Shown piece by piece: positions 22,930 through 34,976 of a DNA stretch of 64,000 nt (positions within the stretch are counted from its first letter, which is position 1; the number at the start of each line of letters is the position of its first letter). A program made the position numbers and the translations under genes. Origin of the DNA: Calliopum simillimum. Lineage: Eukaryota > Arthropoda > Insecta > Diptera > Lauxaniidae. A model generated the notes under the pieces. It was not told the origin of the DNA and ran no database searches. It was given only the letters and a program-made list of their open reading frames with translations. The stretch lies in assembly GCA_951812925.1 (NCBI GenBank), contig OX638369.1, positions 62,944,228 to 63,008,227 of the forward strand. The letters run 5' to 3'.

Positions 22930-24606
22930 CCCATATGAGGTTTTTGTATGCACTACATTCACGAATCAAGATAATTCGATGAAATTTTGCACTTTGCCTT
23001 CGTCGTAAAAGATAGCTGGGGGAGTGCAAAGGATCGAAATTAAATTTTTGGCAAGGCCAAAGATAGCAACTTTTCTATCATAGTTTTCTTTTATTCTTTG
23101 GCCAAGTTACAATAAGATTTATACATATGTACATACTTATAATAACTTAGATTATTGCAACAATTTGTCAAGCCAATAATAATTCTGTAAAAAATGAGAC
23201 TAATTCAACCTTTCGCAAAGACTGTATTTTAAATTTTAAATGAGGTTTTCTCTAAAGAAAGAATGTGGACCGCAAAGCAAGATTGAACTCAGGAGAGGTA
23301 ACATAAAATCGAATTTAGAACTGAACTTAAATTTTCATGCCACGTAGTATTCAATTACATTTCAATCATTGTTTGGACTTTATTTGGCCACTTATTGTGC
23401 TATTATTTTTGACCATTTTGTTAAGGCAGCATCCATCATGGCTAAATCGAAAAAACCTTAAATCTTCATTTTAATTGTAAGCAAAGTTCAAAATTCTCAA
23501 ATGTATCTCATTTACATTCAGTTAGTGTATGGCTTTTGCGAAAAAATAAAAAAAAAAAACCATCAACAACAACATAAATTAAATTGACACCATCGTAGGC
23601 ATAAATAAAGGCGTTTTTGGGACACGCACAAAAATCCATGCCATCAATGTTCCTTCCACATCCCAAGGTAATATATTTCAGCTTATTGCTGCAGGGAAAG
23701 GAATTTATTCAAAGAAAAAGCGCTCACGTACCTTTTCCCATTTCTGCTACTCTGCCCTTTACGTGCATAAATCTTTCTTTGTATGATGCCATTTACACAA
23801 ACCCTTCATTTAACTTTATTCCATTAAATTCCATTTCATTTGATTTGATTTCATTTCATTTTGCTTAAAACTTGACACCAAAATACACGAATTTACAAAA
23901 CTTCTGCAAAACTTTCACCGAAATTTTGATTTGGATTTCAATTTGACGGGTTCGATGTTGGGTGTCGTCAGCCTGCGTTTTGCGTGCGTGTTGTGAGTAA
24001 CTTCACAAATACTTACTTACATATAAATCGTCTGGTAACCTTTTTTTATGGCAAAGCACGTAGTTTTCGAATTTGTTTTCTTCTTCAAATGTTTCACATC
24101 CGATTTTGACATGCCAAATGTTAATACGCAGGGTTGAACAATTTCACTTTACTACAATTTTAACGCTACGATTCTATAACTAGTTAGGGTGTTACCTTCG
24201 GGCTTGTCACAAATTAAATACCCTACACTGGATTAACAACCGATACCTATACATTTTGCATATTCCAACAACAACAATTTAACTTGTTAATTTTTTTAAC
24301 TGGACCATTCCAGTTTTTTCAAAGCCCTTTAGTTTATAAGTAAAATTAAGGAATCTTTTGAAAATTAACTGCCATACCATATGTGTAGCATTATTCAAGC
24401 GTCAGCGTTATTCAATCAACTCTGTCTGTTTTATGTCCGTAAAATTTTAAAAGATCATACCAAAACAGTTTACATGTGACTGAAAGTTAGTTATTGCAGA
24501 CTGTTTTTTGTTTTGTAAAAGTGTTCGATAATACATATTTGTCTGAATTCCTGCAAAAACATATTAAGTCATTGAAAAATTTCGAAAACTTTGTCATTAA
24601 ATAAAA
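22930..24606. other. Mostly unassigned AT-rich DNA
   Basis: Contains end fragments of the dispersed repeat (GGTGTTACCTTCGGGCTTG near 24190; a weaker one near 23046). The stretch 23550-24010 lacks repeat signatures and may be unique host DNA. No gene could be supported. Confidence 0.4.
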
Positions 24607-25232
24607 ACTAGTAAGGGTGGTATCTTTGGCTTGACCAAAAACTAAATACCCTACACTGCATTTCAATTATATTATTAAACACTTAGTTGATAAATACTAT
24701 GCAATACTCTTGTACATACAAGTTTTTATTAAAATAAATTGTTTTATCCTTCCATAACTCCCAGGGGAGCATAAGAACAAATAGCTTTTATGGGGAGTGT
24801 CACGCCCTCTTCGAGTTTACCTAGATTTTGCATAGATCTTCCATTTATTGTTCTGAGTGTTTGCGTAAAGTTCGGTTAGGGTTTCTTTAAAAAATCTTTC
24901 AGTCTAGCATTTGCAAACTTTCGCTTACATGGGAGGTGCAACGCCCCCTAGTCCTGATTCGCTTAATTTTTTCTCAGAGCTTTCATTTATTGATCTGAGT
25001 GTTTGAGTACAATTTGGTTGAGTTATCTCAAAAAACGCTTTCAGTATAACATTTTGAAACTTTTGTTTATATGGAAGGTGCCAAACCTTCTGCTTCTGTT
25101 ATTGCAAATAGTGCTGTTATTATTGCATTTTGAATATTTTTTATGTATGGGCGTTAGGCGTGTCCGTTGACCGATTTCGCTCATTTTCAATCTCCAAAGC
25201 TGCGTGAATATACCCTGAGTATAGGGTATAAA
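24607..25232 (-). repeat. Dispersed repeat, reverse-oriented copy
   Basis: Starts with the terminal block 'TAGTAAGGGTGGTATCTTTGG' and 'AAATACCCTACACTGC', passes through two subunits with 'GGGAGGTGCAACGCCCCCTAG' type sequence, and ends 'ATATACCCTGAGTATAGGGTATA'. It is inverted relative to the copy at 25607. Confidence 0.6.
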
Positions 25233-25249
25233 AAAAATACAACGCCGGA

Positions 25250-26530
25250 TTTTATTTATTATACACTACACCCATGGTGTATTTACTTTGTCCTTCCGTT
25301 TGTAATGCAGAGAAGGAGGCGTGGCAGGTATGGAAAAGTACAGTGAATCAAAAAAGTTTACGCACATACATACATCATTTTAGAAGAAATGTATTGAAAA
25401 CTAACAAGTTATCACTATTTGGATGATATTTTTTTTATGTAATCTGTACCACTAGTGAATTTCCATCAAAACACATTAAGGAATTTTTCTTTATTTCATG
25501 GCCATCTTGATATACAAGAAAAATATTACAAAAACTCCACGAAAACTAATCGAAAAAGTTTTGGGCACATGTTTTATTTCCGCTCACATAACGGCAACCT
25601 TCTAATTTTTATACCTTACACCCAGCGTATATTCCCTTTGTCCTTCCGTTTGTAACGCAGAGAAGGAGGCGTGGTAGATTAGAAAAGTATATATATTCTT
25701 GATCAACGTCACCTCCTGAGTCGATTTAGCCATGTCCGTCTGTCTGGGTGTGCGTGGAAGTACATTTTATTGGAAAACTGAGCAAGACAATTTAATAAAA
25801 TTTGGTGCACTGCCTCCGCCGTCAAAGTTAGATGGATTGAAAATAAGCGAAATCGGTCAACCGACGCACCTACCGCCCATACAAAAAATATATTCAAAAT
25901 GCAATTTTAGAGTATTTTTCACGACAATGCAACCAAAATACACATGAATACTACGAATTGTAAGCGCAAGTTCTGAAAAAAAAAAAACTGGGCAAATTCG
26001 GACAGGAAGGCGTGGCACCTACCACATAAGCAAAAGCTTCAAAACGCTATTCTGAAAGCGTTTTTTGACGTAATGCAACTAAATTTTATTTAGACACTAA
26101 GATCTTTAAATGCAAGCTCTCAACAAAAACCGGGTAAAATCAGACAAGAGGGCGAGGCACTTCCCATAGAAGCAAAAGCTTCAATACGCTATACTGAAAG
26201 CGATTTATAAATGCAAGCTCTAAGAAAAAACTAGGCAAGCTCGAACATGAGGGCGTGGTACCTCTCATATAACCAAAAGCTTCAAAGCGCTATACTGAAA
26301 GCGTTTTTTGAGATATTCCCACCAAATTTCAGTCAGACACTAAGGATAGTGAATGCAAGCTCTTAAAAAAACCTAGTGTGTGAACTCGAACTAGAGGACT
26401 TCGCACCTTACAAAAGTTTTAAAATACTATACTGAATGCTTTTTTGAGATAATAAATACAACCATATTTCACTCAGACAATTGAAACAGTTAGCACACGA
26501 TCTGATCAAAAAGTAGGTGCTCTCGGACAA
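25250..26530 (+). repeat. Dispersed repeat, forward copies with tandem subunits
   Basis: A first 5' end (25250-25345, 'TGTCCTTCCGTTTGTAATGC') breaks off; a second 5' end begins at 25607 and runs into tandem units of about 110-125 bp. Each unit has 'AAATGCAAGCTCT', 'GACAAGAGGGCGTGGCAC', 'GCAAAAGCTTCAA' and 'CGCTATACTGAAAGCG'. Peptides from this stretch are not supported as proteins. Confidence 0.65.
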
Positions 26531-26544
26531 GAGGGCGTGGCATC

Positions 26545-26700
26545 TTCCGTACAAGTAAAATTTTTTAAATCTTCGAAAAAATTTGGCACTACGTTATGAG
26601 AAGGTCTCAGACAATTTTCCGATAAAAAATAAAAATTAAAAAAGTTTGTAGTTACGAGGTTATCATTGAAATGGGACGAAATGTTGGTAGACAATTTTGT
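26545..26700 (-). repeat. Degenerate copy related to the MITE at 36189-36349
   Basis: The block 'TTCGAAAAAATTTGGCACTACGTTATGAGAAGGTCTCAGACAATTTTCCGATA' is the reverse complement, with changes, of the interior of 36189-36349. One end (GTTACGAGGTTATCATTGAAATGGGACGA) resembles that MITE's TIR; the other end is lost in the dispersed repeat array. Confidence 0.5.
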
Positions 26701-26749
26701 AGCTTCCTATGAAAATGGCCTTAGAGTTTCCAACAATCAGTTAATATGC

Positions 26750-28250
26750 GAAATTAGGTTGCATTTCCTCAAAAACCGCTTGTATGGGAGGTACCACGCC
26801 CTCTTGTCTGAGTTCGCCTAGTTTTTGCTCAGAGCGTCCACTAACTATTCCTAGTATCTAAGCGAAATTGTGTTACATTACCTCAAATAACGCTTGCATT
26901 ACAATATTTTTAAAACTTTGAGTGTATGGGAGGTGCTACGGCCTCTTGTACGAATCAACCAAGTTTCTGATTAGAGTTTCCATTTCATCGAATTATCTTG
27001 CTCTCAAGAAATATCAAAATGATTTTAACAGACAGATAGACAAAAATCCAGACAGACTGACTTGGCAATATCGACTCAAGAGGTTAAGCTGATTAAGAAT
27101 ATGTATACTTTTCCATACCGCCACGCATACTTCTCTGCGTTACAAATGGAAGCACAAAGTGGGTTTACCCTGGGTCGAGTCGACATAGCCAGAAATACAT
27201 TTTCTGCGAAAACTAAACAAGGTAATTCAATAAAATTTGGTACACTGCCTCAGTCGTCAAAGTTAGCTAGTGGGATTGAAAATGAGCGAAATCGCTCAAA
27301 GAACACGAATATCGCCCATACAAAAAATATATACAATGAATTGTAAGCGCAAGCTCTGAAAAAAAAACTGGGCTACTTCGGACAAGAAGGCGTGGCACCT
27401 CCCATATAAGAAAAGCTTCAATACGCTATTCTGAAAGCGATTTTTGACGTGATGCAACTAAATTTTACTTAGACACTAAGATCTATAAATACAAGCTCTC
27501 AACAAAAACCGGGTGAAATCAGACAAGAGGGCGTGGCACTTCCCATTGAAGCAAAAGCTTCAATACGCTATACTGAAAGCGATTTTTGAGATAATCAAAC
27601 TAAATTTTACGCAGACACTAAGAACTATAAATGCAAGCTCTGAGAAAAGACTAGGTAAAATCGGACAAGTGGGCGTGGCACCTCCCATATAAGCTAAAGT
27701 TTCAAACTGCTATACTGAAAGAGTTTTTTGAGATAACCCAACTAAATTTCACTCAAATACTAAGGACTATAAATGTACCCTCTGAACTAAAACGGCGTTT
27801 GGAAATAACGCCAAAAAAAAAAAAAGAAACGAAATGACACCCAAAAAAAAAAAAAAAAAAAAAAATCCCGAATTTTTGGGCGTTATTTCCAAAATGATTA
27901 TCGCTAAGATTTATATGAAAATAATTTGGACGTTATTCCCTTGGGCGTTGTTTCCTAACGCCAACTAAAACTAGACGAACTCGGAAAAGAGGGCTTGGCA
28001 CCTTACATATAAGCAAAACTCCAAAACGCTATACTGAAAACGTTTTTTGAGATAATCCAACCAAATTTCACTCAGACACCAAGTGCTATAAATGCAAGCT
28101 CTGCATAAAAAGTGGATGAACTCGGACAAGAGGGCTACGCATCTCCCATATAAGCAAAATTTTAAAAATACTGCAGTGTTGGGTATTTAATGTTTGGCCA
28201 GGCCAAAGGTTACACCCTTGCTAGTTTCTTTTTTAGTCCTATGGTTTCTT
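26750..28250 (+). repeat. Dispersed repeat array, second inverted and forward block
   Basis: 26750-27010 is in reverse orientation ('GGTACCACGCCCTCTTG'); from about 27180 the forward units resume and continue to the terminal block near 28184-28240 ('AATGTTTGGCCAGGCCAAAGG'). The pattern repeats that of 24607-26530, so the array may have grown by duplication. A 169-bp MITE lies inside at 27794-27962. Confidence 0.6.
27794..27962. mobile_element. MULE-like MITE with a 9-bp target duplication
   Basis: Ends GGCGTTTGGAAATAACGCC and GGCGTTGTTTCCTAACGCC are 19-bp inverted repeats with two mismatches. AACTAAAAC lies on both sides (27785-27793 and 27963-27971), a perfect 9-bp duplication as made by Mutator-like elements. 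Internally, GGGCGTTATTTCC repeats the end phrase. It interrupts a unit of the dispersed repeat, so it is younger than that array. A related copy is at 52611-52840. Confidence 0.85.
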
Positions 28251-29573
28251 GAGCAAAGTTTTTTAGAATTTTTTGTTGAAATACTCTTCGCCAATTTTTT
28301 GCCTCCCGAACAAATTGACCCGGCCTACTGTACATAATCGATAATTTTTGACAGATGTTAATCACACGAATAATTTTCTATATAAATGGAAGAAAAATAT
28401 TTATTTGACATCACTTGTGAGAAAATGCCCCTTAAAAATAGTTGCCCTTGGATAAAATAAAAATCATTAGTTTTTGATAATTTTCTAAAAATGTATTACA
28501 TCATTTATTGATCTCAATATATGTATGTATGAATTTGTTTGGTTTTTTTTTACATTTTATTCTTTGTATATCAATATATATATTTTTCTTAATATATAAT
28601 CATCACTATTTAATTATATAATCTCTAAATATATATAATATACCTAAATAATTTTGTGTTTATTCAGTACACACAGCCTTGCTTTGTTTAAAAAAATTAC
28701 ATAAAATTTACATTTCATAATTTTTGTTTTTAAAGATATCAACGCAATTATTAATGCTACTTACGAATTATGTACACAGTTCGAGAATGTTACTTAAAAC
28801 CTAATTTCATATTGTTATGCAACACTAAAAGCGGAGTGAACTACAATTTAAAAACATTTTAGTCACAAAACCTATTTAATTCTTATGATATAAATTTATT
28901 TAACTGTGTAACAAATGAAGATTTTACTTTCGAATTTTTACAAATCTGATTTGTCAATGCTTTAAATGATTTTTCGCATAAATTTTAAGAATTTTGGTTT
29001 TTTATTATTATTTGCTTAATTTTCTATGCATTCTCATAAATATAAAATTTTTTAAAACATTTTTAATATTTTACGTTTTTTACAGGAATTTACATAGTTT
29101 GATAACATTTTACAATTTTTTTCCTTAATTACAGCAAATAATATGATATTTATTTACAAGCGATTTCATTAGACAGATATAGATGGGATTATAGATGGCA
29201 ATGTTTTTCTGAAAACAAAGAAATTAATATAAATTTATTAATGAGATTACTAATTCAGTAATAAAAATAAATGGTAGTAAGTTTTAATATTATCGGGAAG
29301 AGGATGATTCATAAATGCGAATACTTTAACTAGGTATCTTAAATTTTTTAGTTTTAAGAAAAACTAATTTTAAGATTTTTGGGAATTTAAATAAATCTTT
29401 TTTTTTCTCAAATAGCTACGTAATGGTGTCACTTCGGAGTCCTCTGTTTGGAGCAGATTGTAAGCCAAACGAAGATGAATATTATCGCCTACTTATCCCA
29501 AAAGCTATAATTTAGGAGTTATCTTGTTGTAGTATTTATGTTATGATATATGGCACGCATTTATTTGACGTAA
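28251..29573. other. Very AT-rich stretch, nothing recognised
   Basis: Long runs of A/T with (AT)n-like segments near 28570-28630. No TIRs, ORFs or repeats shared with the rest of the window were noticed. Confidence 0.5.
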
Positions 29574-30050
29574 CCCAGCAAACATTTTCAATCGCGGAAG
29601 AATCGTATTCGATTCGCCGAGGCGATTAAATAAATCGTCCGCGACAGCTGCATTCGACTCTTCCGCGATGTTTCAGGCGTGAGTAATTGTCCGGTCGATT
29701 ACGATTGTTTTAGAAGAATCCTCTAACAACTCCCCGAAATGAATCCGCAAATGATCCCCAGGAAGAGTAGTCTGGCGACTCCCCAAGATAAATCTGCAAA
29801 TGATCCCTAGGAAGGGTCCACAGACGACTCCGCAAGATGTTTTTTAAAGCGAAAAAAAAACTTGAAAAAAAATAAAAAATAAATTAAATATAAAATTGCG
29901 ACATAAAAATAATTTCATAAGAAATTGCTAATTTTTGTACAATTATCTGTCAAAATTTATGTGCCGTTAAAAATATACCGTGTAGTTTGACATTTTGCTT
30001 CGTGAAAAATATCGGGCCTCAGAAATATTGCCCTTTAGAAAAAAACATTA

Positions 30051-31265
30051 GGGGAGGGGGGGGCTAGTGTGGACTGGGGGCTCACGCCGTTTTGAATTTT
30101 TTGTTTCTGTGTTATATTTTTCAAGTTGGTATTTGCACTCTGCATCACCAGAAAAAAATTCATTTGTTGACAGTTCAGCTTTCCATGATAACGTGACCGA
30201 ACGTGTTTTATGCAGCAAAAAGTAATTTTTTTGTTGTTTCGTAATTTAAGTGATACTTTTAAACTAATTATTCTTCTGCTGTTGTGTTAATAGATAATAC
30301 AACTTAAAATAGTGTTTATTTAAACCATTGAAATTATTTTTGAAGAACTTTACCGTAAGATTAAAAAAAAAATATTTTTGTTTAAAAAGACATGAAGGGG
30401 CTAGTGTGGACAACTGAAATGGGGCTAGTGTGGACATGTCCGCAGCAGCTGAAATGACTCCAGAAATCGTCAGACCATTTCTAAAAGCCGTTCCAAGAAA
30501 GTACGTTACTAAAAAGAAAGAACGACAGATTCACGTGTCCCAATTTACCAGATACCAGCGAAATTTACCGAAATGAAATAGTGGCAAAGCTGCCACAACC
30601 ACAACAACTATCGGAAACATCGGGATCAGCAAGTTATATGAAGTTTAAAACAACATGGACAAAAAGTATTTAATATTGGCCAAATTGTCACGATCCACGG
30701 TTCTCCAGATTTCGACATTACGTTTCTAAAAAGAAAGAACGACAGATTCACGTATCCCGATATACCGGATACCAGCCAAATTCACCGAAATCAATTAGTG
30801 GCAAAGCTACCACAAGCACAACAACTGCCGGGAATATCTCGATCAGCAAGTTATATGAAGTTTGATATAAATTTCTTCAAACACAACATGGGATAGCAGT
30901 TAATTTTTTATTTGTATTATTATTTGTATTACATCATTATTTTCTTGAATAAACATGTATCTGAACTCTTGCTTAACGTTTTTGTATGAATTATCAAGTT
31001 TCTTATGGTGTCCACATTAGCCCCCAGTTAAATCAATGGTTGTCCACACTAGCCCCGTGTAAGGGGCTAGTGTGGACAAATGTAAGCTCTTTTTAAAATG
31101 CATTAATAAAGCATTTATAAAAATAAAAAATCATAACTATTGATGCAATTATGAAGGCAAGAGGTGTAAGTAATCGCTAAAAATTACTTTATTACAAAAC
31201 TTACATATTTACATATATAATTTTGTAATTATATAAAAATTGTCCACACTAGCCCCCCCCTCCCC
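30051..31265. mobile_element. Pogo-like TIR element (GGGGCTAGTGTGGAC family)
   Basis: Perfect 24-bp TIRs beginning GGGGAGGGGGGGGCTAGTGT, flanked by TA (30049-30050 and 31266-31267). The end phrase GGGGCTAGTGTGGAC recurs inside at 30397-30411, 30421-30435, 31042-31056 (inverted), 31063-31077, and as a variant near 31009. A coding relic at 30440-30870 resembles pogo/Tigger transposases. TA duplication fits the same superfamily. Non-autonomous. Confidence 0.82.
30440..30870 (+). pseudogene. Pogo/Tigger-like transposase relic, partly duplicated
   Basis: A short stretch reads MTPEIVRPFLKAVPRK, like the region after the catalytic domain of pogo-like transposases ('TPE.IRPFPKAPPRK'), followed by a Lys/Arg-rich part and 'PDT' motifs resembling the family's 'TDTPEK'. 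The second half is present twice (about 30510-30640 and 30725-30865) with small differences. No catalytic residues remain. The similarity is short, so the call is moderate. Confidence 0.5.
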
Positions 31266-31419
31266 TATTAATTTTTTTGAAATTTCTCAGGTGCTGACGT
31301 CATGTAGTAGTCGGCCATCTTGTATCGTGTAAAACTCGTCTGGACGAGTTGTTGGTTAATCGCAAAGAAGTTCGATTTCAAACCATCTTACAGAAGAGCC
31401 TTAGGCAAATCTTTTCTTA

Positions 31420-31860
31420 TTCGTTTTGGGCTCTTTTTGGTGAATTTTTTTTACTCCAATCGATGGGAAAAGGTCAAAAATATATTTGGTTATAACCAGA
31501 GTTGGCTCCAGGCCCTCTAAATGACCGATTTGGGCCAATTTTTGAAAAAAAAAAAATTATTCCACCAATCGATGGGGAAAGGTCGAAAATAGATTTTGGA
31601 CATGTCCAGGGGTGTCATCGACCGCTCTAAGTGACCGATTTGGGCCCATTTTGGTGAAAAAATTTTATTGCACTAATCGATAGGGAAAGATCGAAAATAG
31701 ATTTTGGACATGAACAGGGGTGTCCCCCACCCCTCTAAGTGACCGATTTGGGCCCATTTTGGAAAATAAAATTTTTGGTCCAATAGATGGGAAAAGGTCA
31801 AAATAGATTTCAGACATGACCAGAGATGTCTTCGACCCCTTTAAGTAATCGCTTTGGGTC
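31420..31860 (+). repeat. Tandem repeat, unit about 105-110 bp, four copies
   Basis: Each unit holds 'CAATCGATGGGGAAAGGTC', 'AAATAGATTTTGGACATG' and 'GTGACCGATTTGGGCC'; the last block starts at 31523, 31633 and 31741, with a diverged copy near 31845. It is part of the CCCAGCAAAC element's interior. Confidence 0.75.
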
Positions 31861-32399
31861 CTAAGAGTCCAAAAGGGTGTAAGGAGAAATCTTCTGTTAC
31901 TCGCGCTGAAGTTTTGTTGCGCAAAATTCGCCTGGTCGAGTCGTATTTTCATCGCGAAGATGTTTGATTTGCAATGATCTTCAAGAAGAGTGTAAGGAGG
32001 AATCTTCTGTTACTCGCGGAAAATTTTTATCGCGGAAAGCTCGCGTAGAAGAGCTTTAAATGCATCCCCAAGAAGATGGAAGATTGTCCGCGATTGAAAA
32101 TGTTTGCTGGGAACATTGCCTCAAGATAAAATTCAGCTGTCGTCATTGTATTTGCATGGAAAATTTTTACCATTATTTTAGCTGCCATAAAATCACAATG
32201 TAAAATAATTGTTTTCTGCAATTTTATAAGTAGTCTATTGATTAGGTCGTAAAAAACATGCCTAAAAGTAAGTAAGACATTTACCGGTTTTAATTGCAGA
32301 AATCGGTAAATGCATCATTTAAGAAGAAAAAACCGCGGAACGCGTGGGTGGAAATAGGAGGGGGGGGAGGCAAAACGCACGCTCTACAGTTTTTTTCAA

Positions 32400-32830
32400 A
32401 ATATCTATGGCAGGAAGGAAAAACTGCTTAAGTCGACTTAAGCAAAAATTGAGTTAAGAACACCACGTCGTTCGCAGTATTTAAAAAGTATCCCTGAACA
32501 AAATTTGAATAACATTGTATAATTTTTAAGTTGTGGATGGGGGAAATTTGACTTATCTCATTAAGACGTACAATCTCATTTGGAATAATAACTTAAGTTG
32601 GTTTATGATTTGAAGTATTTGAAATTGTGTTAAAGAATAAGAGCTTAAAACAACTTAAGTTATTTTTCCAAATCAATATAAGTATGTGACCTGGTCCAAG
32701 ATACACAATTGACTGTAATATAAATTATTTTGAGATAAGTTATTTTTCCAGAGGAATTATTCTTGTTTATTAATTCTTAAGTGAGTCAAGTGGTTTTTCC
32801 AAGCAATTCAAAAGAGTTAATGAGGTTACT
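32400..32830. repeat. Region with iterated CTTAAG phrase
   Basis: GCTTAAGTCGACTTAAGC near 32426, TAACTTAAGTTGG near 32590, AACAACTTAAGTTATTTTTCC near 32650, and further ATAAGTTATTTTTCC and CTTAAGTGAG near 32735-32780. The repeated palindromic phrase resembles the MITE at 20028-20576 in style. Its ends were not found. Confidence 0.45.
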
Positions 32831-33002
32831 AAATGTATTGCAGAAGTTTTTCTCTTTAAAGAATCTAATATTTATAAGTAGATAAGCGATTTTTCAGTAA
32901 AATATAGGAAATGAAAAGTGATATAAAAACATAGTTTTTTCTAGCTGCATATAAAAAAAGGTTCCCTTTAAAATTATTAAAAAATTTCCTTGGTCAAAAA
33001 TT

Positions 33003-33350
33003 TACCGAAATACGGCCAATCGAACTTAGAAATTTTGTTTATGTGGTCGGAAAAACAATTTTTAATCAAAACCAAGGCGTCTTACGAAAAAAGTGTATAA
33101 GCCAAAAAATTCTTAAAATCGGCCAAAAACTACACAATTTAATAATTTTTGGAGACATTTTATAATTTTTAAAAAATTGGTCAAAAAAAAAAAAAACAAT
33201 ATTAAAAAAGTTCAAAAAAATCTCGCGTATTTCTTGGATGATTCTTAGCATTTTTTTGTCTTCTACACTTCTTCCTTAAGATGCGTTGGTTTTGAGTAAA
33301 AACCATCTTTCCGACAGCATAAGCAAACTTTTCATGTTCGATTTGCCATA
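33003..33350. repeat. Palindrome related to fold-back family A
   Basis: Inverted arms around 33150-33200: 'CAAAACCAAGGCGTCTTACG' on the left and 'CTTAAGATGCGTTGGTTTTG' on the right, with 'GCCAAAAAATTCTTAA' and 'GATTCTTAGCATTTTTTTG' inside. The same order of blocks, diverged, forms the centre of 12513-14939. Confidence 0.6.
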
Positions 33351-33469
33351 TATTGTCAATTTTACCTAAGAAATTTTATTACAAGTCATGTCTTAACCTA
33401 TCTCTGACCCTTAAAAAGTTATAGGCAAAATAGTACAAAAACACAAGAATTCGAAATTTTTGTTTGTTG

Positions 33470-33850
33470 TACCCTACACCCAGGGTATATTCACTTTGTC
33501 CTTTTGTTTGTAACACAAAGAAGTAGGTGTGGCAGGTATAGAAAAGTATTTATATTCTTGATCAGCCTCACCCCCTCAGTCGATATAGCCATGTCCGTCT
33601 GTCTGGCTGGCAGGCTGTCCATCTGTGGAAATATTTTTTACGGGAAAACTACTCAAGATAATTCAATAAAATTTGGTACAGTGGATTTGCCTTAAAAGTT
33701 AGCTCGACGGATTGAAAATGAGCGAAATCGGTCAACGGACACGCCTACCGCCCATACAAAAAATATATTCAAAATGCAACTTTAAGAGTATTTTTCATAA
33801 AAATGCAACCACAATACACATAAATACTAGAAATGGTTAGCTGGTTTTTT
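33470..33850 (+). repeat. Dispersed repeat copy
   Basis: 'TACCCTACACCCAGGGTATATTCACTTTGTCC' to 'CATACAAAAAATATATTCAAAATGCAAC', in the same block order as the copies at 11858 and 25607. It includes GATATAGCCATGTCCGTCTG. Confidence 0.65.
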
Positions 33851-34154
33851 TTTTCATTTCACCATTTTTAGCATAACTACCTATTTTTTTTTTTAATTTT
33901 TTAAATAAATTATTTCGATGGCAAATTTAATTCTCTACAAAAAGTTTTCTAAAAAAATATGGAATTTTTGTTTTATTCGTTAGATACATTGAAAAAACTG
34001 TAAAGGGTGCATTTTGACCCCCTATCCGATTTCCAGCCTCTAATTTGATAGCACTCTGCGATTTTTTCTTCTTAAATAACCCATTTACCGATTTCTGTAA
34101 TAAAAGCTCGTAAACGTCTTAGTTTCTTTTAAAATGACATAATCAATAGACTAA

Positions 34155-34974
34155 TGACATTATCTTTTACATAGAAAAACGAAATCGATTGTTAAAGGCG
34201 TTAATAAACAAAAAGTTTTCAATACCCTTCCTGTCGTTTCTTTAATTGCTCAAAACATTACCACTCAGAATTAGGGCCCAACATGATAGAGATTTTTTTA
34301 TGATTCTGAACGATGAGTCCTCAGACGCTAAAGCAGCTCTTGGATTGATGAGGAAAAATAAGAGTAGATATCGTCTGGTTTTAACTACAACTGAACATCT
34401 ATATTTTTTGATGTTTTGAGTTAAGTACGCAGAAACATGATGAGAAAACAGCCATATGCCCAAGTCCAGTCGGCTTTTTTGAAATGTAGTCCGTATTCAA
34501 TTTTAGATAAAGAATGAAAAGCAGAAAACTTCAAAATCTCATACGAAAAAACAAATTTCAAAAATCTTTGTTATCAAAACATGAAAAATGTTTTAACCCA
34601 ACGCACACTGATTCAAAATCTTTAAAAGCTGGCCAAAAGTCGAAATTATTATATTTTCGCGACGAAATTTTTTGTTTTTGGGGTCTCTGAATTAAAAAAA
34701 ACAAAATTGCGAAATGGTTAAATTTTCCTATGAAAAGTTTGCGTCAAACAAAAAGGGCTAAAAAGTGCATCTCAATTTTGTTATATGTCTTAGAAAAAGT
34801 TCCTATCTTCTTAGAAAAATAAATATCTTGCTGGAACCTCGCGGAACAAATTAGATTGGGATTTTTTATCATGACTATTGCTTACTGATTTTGTCAAATA
34901 ATTTGATTTCATGTTAATCAAAATTAACAAAAAAGTATAACTTGTTGCGAGTTTTGAGTTTAAGAGTGTGATAG
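34155..34974. other. No gene seen
   Basis: AT-rich sequence with short ORFs without family features and no recognised repeat ends. Confidence 0.4.
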
Positions 34975-34976
34975 TA

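Larger units (their letters stand above)
29574..32111. mobile_element. TIR element (CCCAGCAAAC ends) with a nested insertion
   Basis: Perfect 25-bp inverted ends starting CCCAGCAAACATTTTCAATC. Near the left end are tandem 'AAATGATCCCCAGGAAG' type units; the right part holds a 105-110 bp tandem repeat (31420-31860) and 'GGAGGAATCTTCTGTTACTCGCG' twice. The middle (30051-31265) is a separate pogo-like derivative; without it the element is about 1.3 kb. The target duplication is unclear and the superfamily not assigned. Confidence 0.75.
32231..34154. mobile_element. Long-TIR element, 1.9 kb
   Basis: The left end TAGTCTATTGATTA is mirrored at 34141-34154. The arms (about 32231-32420 and 33960-34154) share 'CAGAAATCGGTAAATG', a G-rich block and 'ACAGTTTTTTTCAA', with moderate decay. 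The interior holds a CTTAAG-rich segment, a hairpin related to fold-back family A, and a dispersed repeat copy. It is probably a composite of several insertions. Confidence 0.6.
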
